Origin: Prochlorococcus sp. AG-409-L14
Lineage (GTDB): Bacteria; Cyanobacteriota; Cyanobacteriia; PCC-6307; Cyanobiaceae
Assembly (NCBI GenBank): GCA_003215545.1
Contig: QCKF01000001.1
Coordinates: forward strand, 155,110-219,109
DNA length: 64,000 nucleotides
Direction of reading: 5' to 3'
Position 1 is the stretch's first letter. Every line of letters starts with the position of its first letter. A program made the translations under genes and the position numbers. The notes below the pieces were generated by a model, which worked only from the letters and a program-made list of their open reading frames with translations, had not been told where the DNA came from and did not search any database. Below are positions 1-9,910 of the stretch, one piece after another.

Positions 1-1193
1 TTATAGCCAATCCATATGGCACTGCGAGCCAGAGCTTGTTTTGCATCATGAGTCAAATAAGCCAATTCACCTGGTCCACTTCCAATAAGGTGTAACTCAC
101 CTCTTTGTGGCGCAAAAGGTACTTTTGCTTCCGCAATTGCCACTGTTAATGCACCACTCTCAAAGCTATTTTTTGGATAAAAAATAGTCTTTCTAAGCAC
201 CAATTCACCTCCATTCCCTGCTGCTAGCAATGCCGAAGCTTCAGCAACAGAAGACGTATCCATCACTTTCTTCACCACTTCAGAAGGAGAAGGTACATCA
301 ACTTCATTCAAAGCATGAGGCTTAAAAAAGCGAATTAGCCAATTCTTTTTATTTAACAAAGTAATCAGTCCAGTCTCATCTGATTTCTTGTCAATGGTTG
401 CAATACCTACTACAGCCTCCTCTGCCAAACCTGCTGCAATTAAGGCTTCTCCCAATGACCTTTCTATAAGAGAAAAACTTGTATTTCTCTCACATCCAAC
501 TCCTATCCAAAGAGTTGGAGGGTGCCAGCAACAAACTTCCCTATTTAATTTAGATCCAACAAAAAGTGCTCCATCTGAATCACAAGAAACATCTCCTCTA
601 TAAAAATAAAATGTTTTCTGAGCAGACAGAGTTTCTTGCCATAAGCAAGACCCAGTTTGCTGAAAACATTTCAAATGCAATCCTTGGGACTGCTTGAACA
701 TCAATTCATTCCACTTTTTAGCTTTGCTACAACGCTTCCAACCCCAAGCTTCTCCGAAGGTATCAATAAATAATCTATCTTGAGTTCTTGCATCTCCTGT
801 AAGGAAGGCCTTCCCTCCTAGGTCTTCTGCAATTTGTATAGCCAAATCTTCTGCTCCTGCCTGATGACCACCTAATAAAGGGATAAGATTTAACCCTTTT
901 GCATCAATCACCAATACAGCTGGGTCAATGTTTTTCCCTTGCAAAAGCGGTGCAACAAGTCTTACTACTGCACCTACTGCACCTACAACCAAGAAAACAG
1001 AGTCACCATGCCAATACTTTTCAAAAATTTCGGTTGCAGAATCAACAATTAAATGCTCTGGCTTATTTGCAAGGGTTGAGGCTGCTCCAACCGTAAGAGC
1101 AATCTTGTCGACATGATTACGGTCTTGAAGGTTTTGAATAATCGGCCAAGCACTCGAGGAGAGTCCTAAGGCAATTCGCTGAGCTAGATGCAA
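1..1193 (-). CDS. cobJ: CbiG-CobJ fusion (cobalt-precorrin-5A hydrolase / precorrin-3B C17-methyltransferase), 3' part outside window
   Basis: A minus-strand reading frame is open from about 1250 down to base 1 and continues out of the window. The visible ~397 residues begin with a CbiG-type domain: a GAVGAVVRLVAPL segment near residues 71-83, LGGHQAGAEDLA near 108-118, and a later GVGCERNTS motif. Near residue 370 a tetrapyrrole methylase domain starts with GSGPGELAYLT, the SAM-binding entry motif of CobJ/CbiH. Known role: ring contraction and C17 methylation in cobalamin synthesis. No ATG lies in frame at the 5' end; the TTG at 1193-1191 is the best start but has no clear Shine-Dalgarno sequence, so the start is uncertain. 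It is divergent from psaA. Confidence 0.85.
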   Translation of the reverse strand, partial: MHLAQRIALGLSSSAWPIIQNLQDRNHVDKIALTVGAASTLANKPEHLIVDSATEIFEKYWHGDSVFLVVGAVGAVVRLVAPLLQGKNIDPAVLVIDAKGLNLIPLLGGHQAGAEDLAIQIAEDLGGKAFLTGDARTQDRLFIDTFGEAWGWKRCSKAKKWNELMFKQSQGLHLKCFQQTGSCLWQETLSAQKTFYFYRGDVSCDSDGALFVGSKLNREVCCWHPPTLWIGVGCERNTSFSLIERSLGEALIAAGLAEEAVVGIATIDKKSDETGLITLLNKKNWLIRFFKPHALNEVDVPSPSEVVKKVMDTSSVAEASALLAAGNGGELVLRKTIFYPKNSFESGALTVAIAEAKVPFAPQRGELHLIGSGPGELAYLTHDAKQALARSAIWIGY

Positions 1194-1596
1194 GGCATAA
1201 ATAATGCGAAGGAACGTTTTTAAGAAAGAATTCTGATCCTCTTGTCGTAGTTAGAACCTTCTATTAAAAAATACTCTGCTCATAAGCAATCTTGCAAAAA
1301 AAACTAAAAAGCTAGGGAACTTAAGAGTCAATCTGAACAATAAATGAGTGTTCAATTCTCTGAAAAGACATACTCGGGCGATACCTGGGAAAGTCACATA
1401 TGAAATAACGTAACTTGCCATTGACAATTTCCACTTTTTAATCATTGGCAATAAAAGAAGGGTGTTGTGCTGCTGGATAGAACATTTGTTACTTGCATCA
1501 GTAGTAACTGGCTCTCGGACTTATCATTTATATAGTTGGCCTTTAACTAGGTCCGCATAAGACCAATGTCAGCAATGGGCTAGTCCCAATGTAGGC
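1194..1596. other. Intergenic region between cobJ and the psaA leader
   Basis: About 400 bases between the divergent cobJ start and the psaA leader. I see no convincing protein gene; a 66-codon minus-strand frame at 1251-1451 has no recognisable content. The region must hold the promoters of both genes. A TTGACA at 1421-1426 could be a -35 box, but no good -10 box follows at 16-18 bases, and TATATA near 1530 has no clear partner. Confidence 0.5.
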
Positions 1597-1639
1597 ATGG
1601 CTCAGGAGACCGATCAACCTACCAAAGTTGGCTTTATTC

Positions 1640-1720
1640 CTGAAAACTTCCATACCTTCGGGTATGGCACATGGGTGGAAAACCACCTCGATCCCTCCGA
1701 TCCCTCGAGGAACCTCTCGA
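1640..1720 (+). promoter_or_regulatory. Structured psaA 5' leader (psaA RNA-like hairpins)
   Basis: Three hairpins lie just before psaA. CCATACC (1650-1656) pairs with GGTATGG (1661-1667) around a TTCG tetraloop; GGTGG (1674-1678) pairs with CCACC (1683-1687) around AAAA; CCTCGA (1686-1691) can pair with TCGAGG (1705-1710). The last arm can instead pair TCGAG (1705-1709) with CTCGA (1716-1720), which covers the GAGG ribosome site and the A of the psaA start codon. A psaA RNA motif with UNCG-loop hairpins has been described in the leaders of cyanobacterial psaAB operons. Assigning this leader to that family is my inference. Confidence 0.6.
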
Positions 1721-3978
1721 TGACCATTAGCCCACCAGAGCGTGGAAGGAAAGATCAGGCCGTATTTGATCAGCCTGTTGACAGAGACAACTCTCCTGTC
1801 GACTATGAAAAGCTCGGCAAGCCTGGTCATTTCTCTAGCAAACTTTCCAAAGGTCCAAAAACTACAACTTGGATTTGGAATCTCCACGCTGATGCTCACG
1901 ACTTCGATACGCATTTAGGTGATCTCGAAGAGACAAGCCGAAAGATCTTCTCGGCCCACTTCGGACACCTTGCGATCGTCTTTATCTGGCTCAGCGGCGC
2001 CTTCTTCCACGGAGCCCGATTCTCTAACTATTCCGGCTGGCTAGCAGATCCAACGCACGTGAAACCAAGTGCTCAGGTTCTTTGGCCAATAGTTGGTCAA
2101 GAAGTTATGAACGGCGATGTGGGGGCTGGCTTCCATGGCCTTCAAATCACTTCAGGCATTTTCCAAATGTGGAGATCCTGGGGCATAACTAATGAGGCAC
2201 AACTAATGGCTTTGGCCATTGGTGCTGTTGTAATGGCAGCCCTCATGCTCCATGGAGGCATTTACCACTATCACAAAACGGCTCCGAAGCTCGAATGGTT
2301 CCAGAAAATTGAGCCAATGCTTCAGCACCATCAGATTGTTCTGATTGGTTTAGGTTCTATTGCCTGGGCAGGCCACCTTATACACATAGGTGCTCCAACA
2401 GCTGCATTATTAGATGCAATTGATGCCGGCAAGCCTCTCGTTATTGATGGGGTAACCATTGCTAGCGCTGCAGATGTTCCAACCACAACACTTTGTAGTC
2501 CTGCTGTTGCGAGCCAGATCTTCCCAAGTCTGGATGGTCGAACAGTTGAAAACTTCTTTACTCTTAACTGGTGGGCATTCAGCGATATCCTCACCAATAA
2601 AGGGGGCCTAAATCCTGTAACAGGAAGCCTTTGGATGACAGACATCTCCCACCACCATCTGGCTTGGGGAGTTTTCGCCATCTTTGGTGGTCACATGTGG
2701 GGCAACGCCGTCCATGGGGTTGGCCACAAAATGAAGGACATTATGGATAACCACAAAGGTGATCCACTCCTTTTCCCTGCACCAAAAGGACATGAAGGAA
2801 TCTTTGAATTCCTTAGCAATAGCTGGCATGCCCAACTAGCAATCAACCTTGCAATGGTTGGATCAGGGAGCATTGTTGTTGCGCACCACCAATATGCGCT
2901 ACCTGCTTATCCATATATTTCCCTTGATCATCCAACTGTTTTAGGACTATTCACTCACCACATGTGGATAGGCGGATTAATGATTTGTGGTGCTGCTGCT
3001 CATGCAGGCATCGCAATGATCCGTGATTACGATCCAGCAATTCATATTGACAACGTTTTAGATCGCATCCTTAAAGCTAGAGATGCAATCATTAGCCACC
3101 TCAACTGGGTTTGCATGTGGCTTGGCTTCCATAGCTTTGGTCTTTACATCCATAACGATGTAATGCGAGCACTTGGACGCCCACAAGATATGTTCAGTGA
3201 TACAGGAATTCAACTGCAGCCATTTTTAGCTCAGTGGGTTCAAAATCTCTGGAATGGATCCGTAGGATCTGCAGAACTTGTTGGTGCGGGAAACCTGCCA
3301 GGTGCAGTTAGTGATGCTTTCTCAATTCCACTTGGTACAGCTGACTTGATGATTCATCATGTTCATGCTTTTACCATCCACGTCACTTTGCTGATCCTTC
3401 TAAAAGGTGTTCTATATGCAAGAAGTTCTCGACTAATTCCAGACAAAGCCAATCTAGGGTTCCGTTTCTCTTGCGACGGGCCTGGACGTGGAGGTACATG
3501 CCAAGTTTCTTCTTGGGACCATGTATTCCTAGGTCTTTTCTGGATGTACAACGGTATCTCAGTTGTCATTTTCTACTTCTCTTGGAAGATGCAAAGTGAT
3601 GTTTGGGGTTTAACCGGTGGCAACTTTGCTCAAAGCTCAATCACAATTAATGGTTGGCTACGTGACTTCTTATGGGCACAATCATCACAGGTTTTAACTG
3701 GCTACGGTAATTCCAATGCTGGTTATAGCTTGTTGTTCTTAGGTGCTCACTTCATATGGGCATTCAGCCTAATGTTCCTGTTCACTGGCCGTGGCTACTG
3801 GCAGGAGTTATTTGAGTCCATACTATGGGCCCATAACAAGCTGAAGCTTGCTCCAACCATCCAGCCTCGGGCTCTTTCTATAACCCAAGGCCGTGCAGTG
3901 GGTGTAACCCACTTCCTCCTAGGCGGAATAGTAACCACCTGGGCTTTCTTCCACGCCCGCCTTATTGGGCTCGGCTGA
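1720..3978 (+). CDS. psaA: Photosystem I P700 apoprotein A1
   Basis: Reaction-centre core subunit that, with PsaB, binds P700, most antenna chlorophylls and the Fx iron-sulfur cluster in the thylakoid membrane. The 752-residue product starts MTISPPERG, the usual N terminus of the family, with a GAGG ribosome site at 1707-1710. The frame stays open upstream to an ATG at 1597, which would add 41 residues, but that stretch is the structured leader and matches no PsaA N terminus known to me. Eleven hydrophobic spans with many chlorophyll-ligand histidines are present. The Fx loop [10 protein letters not shown] and the C-terminal end are intact. The lumenal loop around residues 240-285 differs from that of other cyanobacteria, as is usual for this genus. 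psaB follows 22 bases later. Confidence 0.97.
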   Translation: MTISPPERGRKDQAVFDQPVDRDNSPVDYEKLGKPGHFSSKLSKGPKTTTWIWNLHADAHDFDTHLGDLEETSRKIFSAHFGHLAIVFIWLSGAFFHGARFSNYSGWLADPTHVKPSAQVLWPIVGQEVMNGDVGAGFHGLQITSGIFQMWRSWGITNEAQLMALAIGAVVMAALMLHGGIYHYHKTAPKLEWFQKIEPMLQHHQIVLIGLGSIAWAGHLIHIGAPTAALLDAIDAGKPLVIDGVTIASAADVPTTTLCSPAVASQIFPSLDGRTVENFFTLNWWAFSDILTNKGGLNPVTGSLWMTDISHHHLAWGVFAIFGGHMWGNAVHGVGHKMKDIMDNHKGDPLLFPAPKGHEGIFEFLSNSWHAQLAINLAMVGSGSIVVAHHQYALPAYPYISLDHPTVLGLFTHHMWIGGLMICGAAAHAGIAMIRDYDPAIHIDNVLDRILKARDAIISHLNWVCMWLGFHSFGLYIHNDVMRALGRPQDMFSDTGIQLQPFLAQWVQNLWNGSVGSAELVGAGNLPGAVSDAFSIPLGTADLMIHHVHAFTIHVTLLILLKGVLYARSSRLIPDKANLGFRFSCDGPGRGGTCQVSSWDHVFLGLFWMYNGISVVIFYFSWKMQSDVWGLTGGNFAQSSITINGWLRDFLWAQSSQVLTGYGNSNAGYSLLFLGAHFIWAFSLMFLFTGRGYWQELFESILWAHNKLKLAPTIQPRALSITQGRAVGVTHFLLGGIVTTWAFFHARLIGLG

Positions 3979-4000
3979 CCTCTCCTGACCTTATCCCCAC

Positions 4001-6229
4001 ATGGCAACGAAATTTCCTTCGTTTAGTCAGGGTCTGGCACAGGACCCTACAACCCGTCGTATTTGGTACGGCATTGCCACGGCTCACGATTTTGAGAGCC
4101 ATGACGGAATGACAGAAGAGCTTCTTTATCAGAAGCTCTTCTCCACTCACTTTGGCCATCTAGCAATCATTGGCCTTTGGGTTGCAGGCAACCTGTTCCA
4201 TATCGCCTGGCAGGGCAACTTCGAGCAGTGGGTCACCGACCCTCTTCATGTTCGCCCTATAGCTCACGCAATCTGGGATCCTCACTTTGGTCAAGGCATC
4301 ACAGATGCAATGACTCAAGCGGGTGCTAATGGCCCAGTAAACATTGCCTATTCCGGTCTTTACCACTGGTGGTACACAATCGGAATGAGAACCAATGTTC
4401 AGCTATATCAAGGTGCAATTTTTATAAACATCCTTGTTTGCTGGCTACTTTTTGCAGGCTGGTTACATTTACAGCCTAAATTCCGTCCTTCCTTAGCTTG
4501 GTTTAAAAACGCTGAAGCACAACTGAACCACCACTTAGCTGTGTTGTTCGGTTTCAGCAGTATTGCTTGGACAGGTCACCTTGTTCACGTAGCGATTCCT
4601 GAATCTCGTGGTCAACATGTTGGCTGGGACAACTGGTTAACTGTTCTTCCCCATCCAGATGGTCTCGTACCATTTTTCACTGGCAACTGGGGTGCATATG
4701 CACAGAATCCAGATTCGTTAGATGCTGTTTTTGGAACATCCCAAGGTGCAGGAACAGCCATTTTCACCTTCATGGGTGGATTACAACCAGATAGCGGCGC
4801 TCTTTGGCTAACAGATATTGCCCATCACCACGTGGCAATTGGTGTGATGTTCATAGTTGCTGGTCATATGTACCGCAACACATTTGGAATAGGTCACACA
4901 CTTAAGGAAATCACAGAAGCGCACAACACATCTCATCCCAACGATCCTCATAAAGGCCATTTCGGCATCAATCACAATGGGATCTATGAGACTGTAAATA
5001 ACTCGCTGCATTTCCAACTTGGCCTAGCCTTAGCCTCTCTTGGAACAGCAGCAAGCTTGGTAGCCCATCACATGGGAGCTCTACCTTCCTATGCATATAT
5101 TGCACAGGACTACACAACCCAAGCCGCTCTATATACACACCATCAATACATAGCAATCCTATTGATGTGTGGAGCTTTCTCACATGGCGCTATTTTCTTT
5201 ATTAGGGATTACGATCCTGAGCTAAATAAAGACAATGTATTAGCAAGAGTTTTAGGCACCAAAGAAGCTCTTATAAGTCATCTGAGCTGGGTTTGCATGC
5301 TTCTTGGATTCCATACCCTTGGACTTTATGTACACAATGATGTATGCGTTGCCTTTGGTACTCCAGAGAAGCAGATTCTAATTGAACCTGTATTTGCTCA
5401 GTTTATCCAAGCAGCAAGTGGAAAGGTGATGTATGGGTTTGATGCACTGTTGGCCAATACCTCTAGTGCTGCAACCTTGGCTTCTGCTCAGGTCCCCGGT
5501 AATCACTACTGGATGGATATGATCAATCGTCAAGATGCTCTTACTAATTTTGTCCCAATTGGTCCAGCTGACTTCTTGGTTCATCACGGTATTGCACTTG
5601 GTATCCATACAACTGCCCTAATACTTATTAAGGGTGCTTTAGATGCAAGGGGTTCAAAACTTATTCCTGATAAAAAGGACTTTGGCTACTCCTTCCCTTG
5701 TGATGGGCCAGGACGTGGAGGTACATGTGATGTATCTGCATGGGATGCCACATACATGGCACTTTTCTGGGCAGTAAACACTATTGCTTGGGTTCAGTTC
5801 TACTGGCACTGGAAACACCTTGCCATTTGGCAAGGCAACCTTGCTCAATTTAATGAATCAGGTACTTACTTGATGGGATGGTTCAGAGATTATCTCTGGC
5901 TTAATAGCGCACAGCTTATTAATGGCTACAACCCATTTGGAGTAAATGCTCTTTCTGTTTGGGCTTGGATGTTCCTCTTTGGACATCTGATCTGGGCGAC
6001 AGGATTTATGTTCCTAATCTCCTGGAGAGGGTACTGGCAAGAACTTATAGAAACTTTAGTTTGGGCACATCAACGCACACCTATTGCGAACCTTATTGGA
6101 TGGAGAGATAAGCCAGTGGCTCTTTCCATTGTTCAAGCTCGTTTAGTAGGTGTTGCTCACTTTGTGATTGGAACAGCTGTAACTTATGCAGCCTTTGTAA
6201 TAGGATCTACTGCCGGCAAGTTCGGATAA
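4001..6229 (+). CDS. psaB: Photosystem I P700 apoprotein A2
   Basis: Second half of the PSI heterodimer, 742 residues, starting [10 protein letters not shown] as is normal for the family. It carries the histidine-rich membrane spans and the second Fx cysteine loop, [10 protein letters not shown]. It lies 22 bases after psaA and is surely co-transcribed with it. No strong Shine-Dalgarno sequence is visible in the short gap, so translation may depend partly on readthrough from psaA. A strong terminator follows within 45-75 bases of the stop. Confidence 0.97.
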   Translation: MATKFPSFSQGLAQDPTTRRIWYGIATAHDFESHDGMTEELLYQKLFSTHFGHLAIIGLWVAGNLFHIAWQGNFEQWVTDPLHVRPIAHAIWDPHFGQGITDAMTQAGANGPVNIAYSGLYHWWYTIGMRTNVQLYQGAIFINILVCWLLFAGWLHLQPKFRPSLAWFKNAEAQLNHHLAVLFGFSSIAWTGHLVHVAIPESRGQHVGWDNWLTVLPHPDGLVPFFTGNWGAYAQNPDSLDAVFGTSQGAGTAIFTFMGGLQPDSGALWLTDIAHHHVAIGVMFIVAGHMYRNTFGIGHTLKEITEAHNTSHPNDPHKGHFGINHNGIYETVNNSLHFQLGLALASLGTAASLVAHHMGALPSYAYIAQDYTTQAALYTHHQYIAILLMCGAFSHGAIFFIRDYDPELNKDNVLARVLGTKEALISHLSWVCMLLGFHTLGLYVHNDVCVAFGTPEKQILIEPVFAQFIQAASGKVMYGFDALLANTSSAATLASAQVPGNHYWMDMINRQDALTNFVPIGPADFLVHHGIALGIHTTALILIKGALDARGSKLIPDKKDFGYSFPCDGPGRGGTCDVSAWDATYMALFWAVNTIAWVQFYWHWKHLAIWQGNLAQFNESGTYLMGWFRDYLWLNSAQLINGYNPFGVNALSVWAWMFLFGHLIWATGFMFLISWRGYWQELIETLVWAHQRTPIANLIGWRDKPVALSIVQARLVGVAHFVIGTAVTYAAFVIGSTAGKFG

Positions 6230-6273
6230 AAGGGTCCTAAACAAATGATTTAATTCCTTCTCAAGTAAAAAAG

Positions 6274-6308
6274 TAAGCCGTCAGTGACTAACACTGACGG
6301 CTTTTTTA
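6274..6308 (+). terminator. Rho-independent terminator of psaAB
   Basis: AGCCGTCAGTG (6276-6286) pairs perfectly with CACTGACGGCT (6292-6302) around a five-base loop and is followed directly by a run of T. This is the clearest terminator in the window and closes the psaAB transcript. Confidence 0.93.
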
Positions 6309-6475
6309 TTACCAATTCAAGTAAGCCTTTAAGTAGGATAATACTTTCGAAAAAAGTAAAAACTAAATCTACCTAGAAAAACCACCTTCAAATCCATCAT
6401 CTAAAACAATATCCAAATAAGCAGATGATTGTTGTGGGATCAGTATCTTTTAAAACGAATCAAAACCTATGTCTT

Positions 6476-6643
6476 CTATTTAACTTCTGCCGAAAGAATT
6501 TTAAGAATCCGGTTCCATGTTGTGGGCCATTTCCACCTAAATAAGACTGCAAGTATTATAAGTAAAGAAATACCCTCTATCGGATGATTAATATTTGACA
6601 AGCTAGGCAAAATTTGTTCTGAAGGAGCTAAGGTTGAGTACAT
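6476..6643 (-). CDS. Small hypothetical membrane protein (55 aa)
   Basis: Short minus-strand frame starting MYSTLAPSEQ and ending LSAEVK. Residues about 23-35 are hydrophobic (EGISLLIILAVLF) and are followed by a tryptophan- and lysine-rich RWKWPTTW, which looks like one membrane span with a basic flank. It sits alone between two converging terminators, those of psaAB and psaL, so it would need its own promoter. No clear Shine-Dalgarno sequence precedes the ATG. I do not recognise the family. The membrane-like composition favours a real gene, but chance is possible. Confidence 0.4.
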   Translation of the reverse strand: MYSTLAPSEQILPSLSNINHPIEGISLLIILAVLFRWKWPTTWNRILKILSAEVK

Positions 6644-6743
6644 AATTGATTTCAAATTAAAAAGAGCAATGCATATTTTCCTTACCTAACTAGATAGTGA
6701 CAAGAAACAGATCCGAAGGCCATATTAGATTAATTATTTAGTT

Positions 6744-6781
6744 GCAAAAAAACTGGGGCATATAAATGCCCCAGTTTTTTT
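6744..6781 (-). terminator. Terminator of psaI-psaL, possibly bidirectional
   Basis: AACTGGGGCA (6751-6760) pairs perfectly with TGCCCCAGTT (6767-6776) around a six-base loop. Read on the minus strand the stem is followed by a T run, which fits termination of psaL. A T run also follows on the plus strand, so the element could stop transcription from either side. Confidence 0.88.
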
Positions 6782-6823
6782 GTGTTCAAATTCAAAAAAT
6801 AGAAACTATGAAAAGCTTATTTG

Positions 6824-7387
6824 TCAGCCTCCAACCCAAATACCTTTAATCAAAGGCATAATTGTATCTAAATGCAGTGTTCCGCAAAGTAACCAAGCGA
6901 AAACGCATCCACCACATCCTCCTAGCCAGAATCCACTAGTAAAGTCAGCCCAACCAATTTTGGTAAACAAATCAGCAGGTGGATTATTGATTGTGCAATC
7001 TGCTGGTTGAACATTAGGCCCTTGACCTGGAGAGTTATATAGGACCAATAAAGCAGTAAGAATATGCACAGCTCCTATAGAGCCAAGCAATCCCGCAGTC
7101 AAAGCAAAGTCCGTATTCCTCAATGGGCCAGTCATGGTGTATGGCCCATACAAAAGGTACCCAAAGGCAGCACCTACTTCTAGACCTCGGAAGTTTGGAG
7201 ACAAACCTTCGCGATAAAAAGGAAGGTTGTTCAAGAATGCCTTGGTGAAATAACCACTGTTCACAGGTGTAGATAGATTTCCTACACAAGGATCAGAAAC
7301 TGGCGTGACGGCCCATTCACTTTGAATTTCTGATCGATACGAATCGTCTAGTTTTTTGGGCCCAAGGAAAAGGTTCTCTTCAGTCAT
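6824..7387 (-). CDS. psaL: Photosystem I reaction centre subunit XI
   Basis: PsaL, 187 residues, is the PSI subunit responsible for trimer contacts and is bound next to PsaI. The [19 protein letters not shown]-terminal block, the [16 protein letters not shown] segment and two or three hydrophobic helices are typical of the family. The C-terminal helix contains a glycine- and cysteine-rich [10 protein letters not shown] segment. It lies 43 bases downstream of psaI, in the usual cyanobacterial order psaI-psaL, and ends shortly before a strong terminator. Confidence 0.96.
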   Translation of the reverse strand: MTEENLFLGPKKLDDSYRSEIQSEWAVTPVSDPCVGNLSTPVNSGYFTKAFLNNLPFYREGLSPNFRGLEVGAAFGYLLYGPYTMTGPLRNTDFALTAGLLGSIGAVHILTALLVLYNSPGQGPNVQPADCTINNPPADLFTKIGWADFTSGFWLGGCGGCVFAWLLCGTLHLDTIMPLIKGIWVGG

Positions 7388-7430
7388 TTTTTTAGGAATA
7401 GCAGGTTTCTTAATGAAGGGAAAACACTAT

Positions 7431-7547
7431 TTAATCTGTTGATGTGATGTATCGACCCACTAGGACGATGAATACAGCTGGGGCCATAATCCCAATGAGT
7501 GGCACAAATACTGCTGGCAACCAAGTTGCGGCAAATTCACTAGTCAT
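7431..7547 (-). CDS. psaI: Photosystem I reaction centre subunit VIII (38 aa)
   Basis: Encodes MTSEFAATWLPAVFVP at the start and ends RYITSTD. It is a 38-residue single-span protein with the WLP..F.PL...APA pattern of PsaI. It lies directly upstream of psaL on the same strand, as expected, since PsaI stabilises PsaL binding in PSI. The gene is too short for simple length cut-offs. Confidence 0.93.
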   Translation of the reverse strand: MTSEFAATWLPAVFVPLIGIMAPAVFIVLVGRYITSTD

Positions 7548-7687
7548 GGCACATGCCAATAGTTCCATCGCTACTCTAGAGAGTGCATTCGTCCTCTTCC
7601 CACTTAAAGCCCTCTGGTGACATAAAAGTTCAATCCAATACGTCGGATTGCATCATCTATCAACCTGCATCAATCAACTCATTCCTT

Positions 7688-8176
7688 ATGAACCAACTCT
7701 TCGCAGCAACTGCTGCCTTATTGATAGCAGCCTTTTTTTGGGGTCGTGGGCGCAAACCTGGAAACAGCGCTTTATTCAATTACACAGGCGCCAACACCTA
7801 CAGCAAATGGCTCGGGAATGACAAAGTATCTGTTTCACAGTTCCATAAAGATCCTCATAAAAACTCATTTCTATTTTTAAATCCAATAGAAAATCAATGG
7901 AAAGGCCCTATCAACACTCAAGAGCGTCTTGAATTGCAAAAACATCTCAAAAACTCAATTAAAGGTAGTCCAGAGCAAAGGTTAGAAGCTGTAAAAATTG
8001 CAAGCTTATGGGGGCATTCTTCTGTATTAGAAATTCTTCGAAGAGGTCTTAGAGATTCTGATAATCGAGTGGTTGCTATAGCTGCAGCTGGCTTGGGAAA
8101 GAAAAAAGGTACCTTTTTGAAGGTTCCATCTCAGGAGACTCGACGGCCACCGCGCAATGTCTCTCGGATGCGATAA
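7688..8176 (+). CDS. Membrane-anchored HEAT-repeat-like protein
   Basis: The 162-residue product starts MNQLFAATAALLIAA, a hydrophobic N-terminal anchor. The middle is not recognisable. Residues about 95-145 hold an alpha-helical repeat (RLEAVKIASLWGH, then NRVVAIAAAGLG) of the HEAT / PBS-lyase type used in protein contacts. The frame is open upstream to 7583, but that part overlaps the psaI promoter region and has no signal, so 7688 is preferred. The last 46 bases overlap the end of the converging glycosyltransferase gene, and the basic tail may be a weakly conserved extension. Function unknown. Confidence 0.7.
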   Translation: MNQLFAATAALLIAAFFWGRGRKPGNSALFNYTGANTYSKWLGNDKVSVSQFHKDPHKNSFLFLNPIENQWKGPINTQERLELQKHLKNSIKGSPEQRLEAVKIASLWGHSSVLEILRRGLRDSDNRVVAIAAAGLGKKKGTFLKVPSQETRRPPRNVSRMR

Positions 8177-9096
8177 ATTGGACGACCCTGACTTTCATGA
8201 TATGTGCGAATCTGAAGTTCACCTAATAGTCCAAAACAAAACAGCTGAACACCTGCTACTCCTGTAACCAAAGCCAATGTAAACAAAGGTCTATTACCTA
8301 TATCTTCCCCAAGCAATTTAAGTATCAATAAATAGAAGCTAGTACACAAACTTGCTGCAATTGCAAGGATTCCTCCAAATCCGAATACATACATTGGTCT
8401 AGTTAAAAACCGATTCATAAACCAAACGGTCAATAAATCCATTAAAACTCTAAATGTACGGTCTATTCCGTATTTGCTATTCCCATATTTACGTGTCCTA
8501 TGATTGACCTTTATCTCAGTAATCTTTGCACCCTCAATATTAGCAAGGACAGGTAAGAACCTATGCAGTTCTCCATAAAGTCTCATGTCAGACAATACTT
8601 CTCTCCTATAGGCCTTAAGTGAGCAGCCGTAATCATGCAAATGAATTCCAGTAACTAAACCAATTAATTTATTTGCAATTCTTGATGGCAATTTTCTTTG
8701 CAACTTTGCATCTTTTCTCTTATAGCGCCAACCACTTACAAGGTCATAGCCCTCCCTTAATTTATTGATTAAAGCAGGTATATCTGCAGGATCATTTTGC
8801 AAATCACCGTCAAGGCTAACAATCAACTTTCCTCTTGCAATATCAAATCCTGCAGCCATTGCAGCGGTTTGTCCATAATTTTTTCTAAGCAAAACGCAGA
8901 CCAACTCTTTAACTTCTGCACTTAATTTTGCTAAGACCTTGGCACTGCTATCCAAAGAGCCATCATTAACCAGCACTAACTCAAAACTTTCACCAGTTGG
9001 TCGCAAAGCCTTCAGGAGCTGGTCAACTAGTTGTGGCAAACTTTCTTCCTCGTTATAGACTGGGACAACAACTGAAATATCTAGGCTCGAATTCAT
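8131..9096 (-). CDS. Family 2 glycosyltransferase, DPM1/GtrB-like
   Basis: 321 residues. The N terminus holds the GT-A fold: VVVPVYNEEES (9-19), DGS near 46, and the DxD metal-binding motif as SLDGD at 94-98. Two C-terminal membrane spans (about 235-258 and 270-293) are typical of polyprenyl-phosphate glycosyltransferases such as GtrB/ArnC. The likely activity is transfer of a sugar from a nucleotide donor to polyprenyl phosphate for cell-envelope glycan or lipid modification; the specific sugar cannot be told. The gene stands 38 bases downstream of the NlpC/P60 gene on the same strand, so an envelope-related operon is possible. Confidence 0.87.
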   Translation of the reverse strand: MNSSLDISVVVPVYNEEESLPQLVDQLLKALRPTGESFELVLVNDGSLDSSAKVLAKLSAEVKELVCVLLRKNYGQTAAMAAGFDIARGKLIVSLDGDLQNDPADIPALINKLREGYDLVSGWRYKRKDAKLQRKLPSRIANKLIGLVTGIHLHDYGCSLKAYRREVLSDMRLYGELHRFLPVLANIEGAKITEIKVNHRTRKYGNSKYGIDRTFRVLMDLLTVWFMNRFLTRPMYVFGFGGILAIAASLCTSFYLLILKLLGEDIGNRPLFTLALVTGVAGVQLFCFGLLGELQIRTYHESQGRPIYRIRETLRGGRRVS

Positions 9097-9134
9097 CTTC
9101 TTTGGATTATTTCTTACTCACTTTATAACAAAAA

Positions 9135-9893
9135 CTATAACAAAGTACTTCCATCATGGCATTTACATACTCTTCCAATTCCCCTGAAGAGGGATCTGTA
9201 ATGCAAACCGACAGAATCTCCTAAACGAGGGTAGAGATCATCAAGCTTAATCCCATTGTTACCATCATCCTTTCCTGAACTATGCCAATAAGAACCCGAA
9301 CCCATATAGATACCTACATGATTACATTTCTCAGAAGAACCAAAAAATAGAAGATCTCCTGGCCTAAATAAATAGATTTGATCTAATCCCAATGACAAAG
9401 GTTGACAAAATCTTTCCTGCTGATATGCATCACGAGGTAGCCATATTTCTTGACTAGCAAATGCTGTCTGAACGAGTCCGGAACAGTCATAATTTGGCCC
9501 CAATGTTCCACCCCAAAGATATTGATTAGGCTGATTCGAAGCATTCCTAACCCAACTTAAAACTTGTGGAATTAACCTATTTATTTCATCACTGGTCTTT
9601 AAAATAGGCTCCCATGAACTAATACATATAGCGTTATGAAGAACATCTTTAAAATCGAGCCAGCATATATAGCCATCTTCCATTAATTTAACTTTTATAC
9701 GTGCTAAGACCTTTCTATTTGCCAAAGTGTCCGAATCACGGTCAATCTTTAACTGAAAAGAACGGCCACACAAAGCCTGAGTGACAAGTTCATCCCCTTT
9801 GGGACCAGAGAAGCCACTAACACCAATTTTTAACCTCCAGAAACTATCAGGGAGCATAAGGTTTCTGGCAAATAAAGCACCTTCATTCAACAT
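9135..9893 (-). CDS. NlpC/P60 family peptidoglycan endopeptidase
   Basis: 252 residues. The C-terminal half is an NlpC/P60 cysteine peptidase with the expected triad: Cys137 in NYDCSGLVQ, His192 in NHVGIYMG and His204 in YWHSSG. The N-terminal ~85 residues resemble a bacterial SH3-type binding domain. Family members cut gamma-D-Glu-diamino acid bonds in cell-wall peptides. No signal peptide is evident, so export is unclear. The start codon sits head to head with the next gene, a penicillin-binding-like protein, suggesting shared control of cell-wall turnover. Confidence 0.86.
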   Translation of the reverse strand: MLNEGALFARNLMLPDSFWRLKIGVSGFSGPKGDELVTQALCGRSFQLKIDRDSDTLANRKVLARIKVKLMEDGYICWLDFKDVLHNAICISSWEPILKTSDEINRLIPQVLSWVRNASNQPNQYLWGGTLGPNYDCSGLVQTAFASQEIWLPRDAYQQERFCQPLSLGLDQIYLFRPGDLLFFGSSEKCNHVGIYMGSGSYWHSSGKDDGNNGIKLDDLYPRLGDSVGLHYRSLFRGIGRVCKCHDGSTLL

Positions 9894-9910
9894 TGGATAA
9901 ATTTAGTCCC

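Noticed and set aside
899..1116. Plus-strand frames across the cobJ region
   Set aside because: They overlap a minus-strand frame with clear CbiG and CobJ motifs and show no protein family features.
1251..1451. 66-codon minus-strand frame upstream of psaA
   Set aside because: No ribosome site, no recognisable motif, and it lies in the promoter region of two divergent genes.
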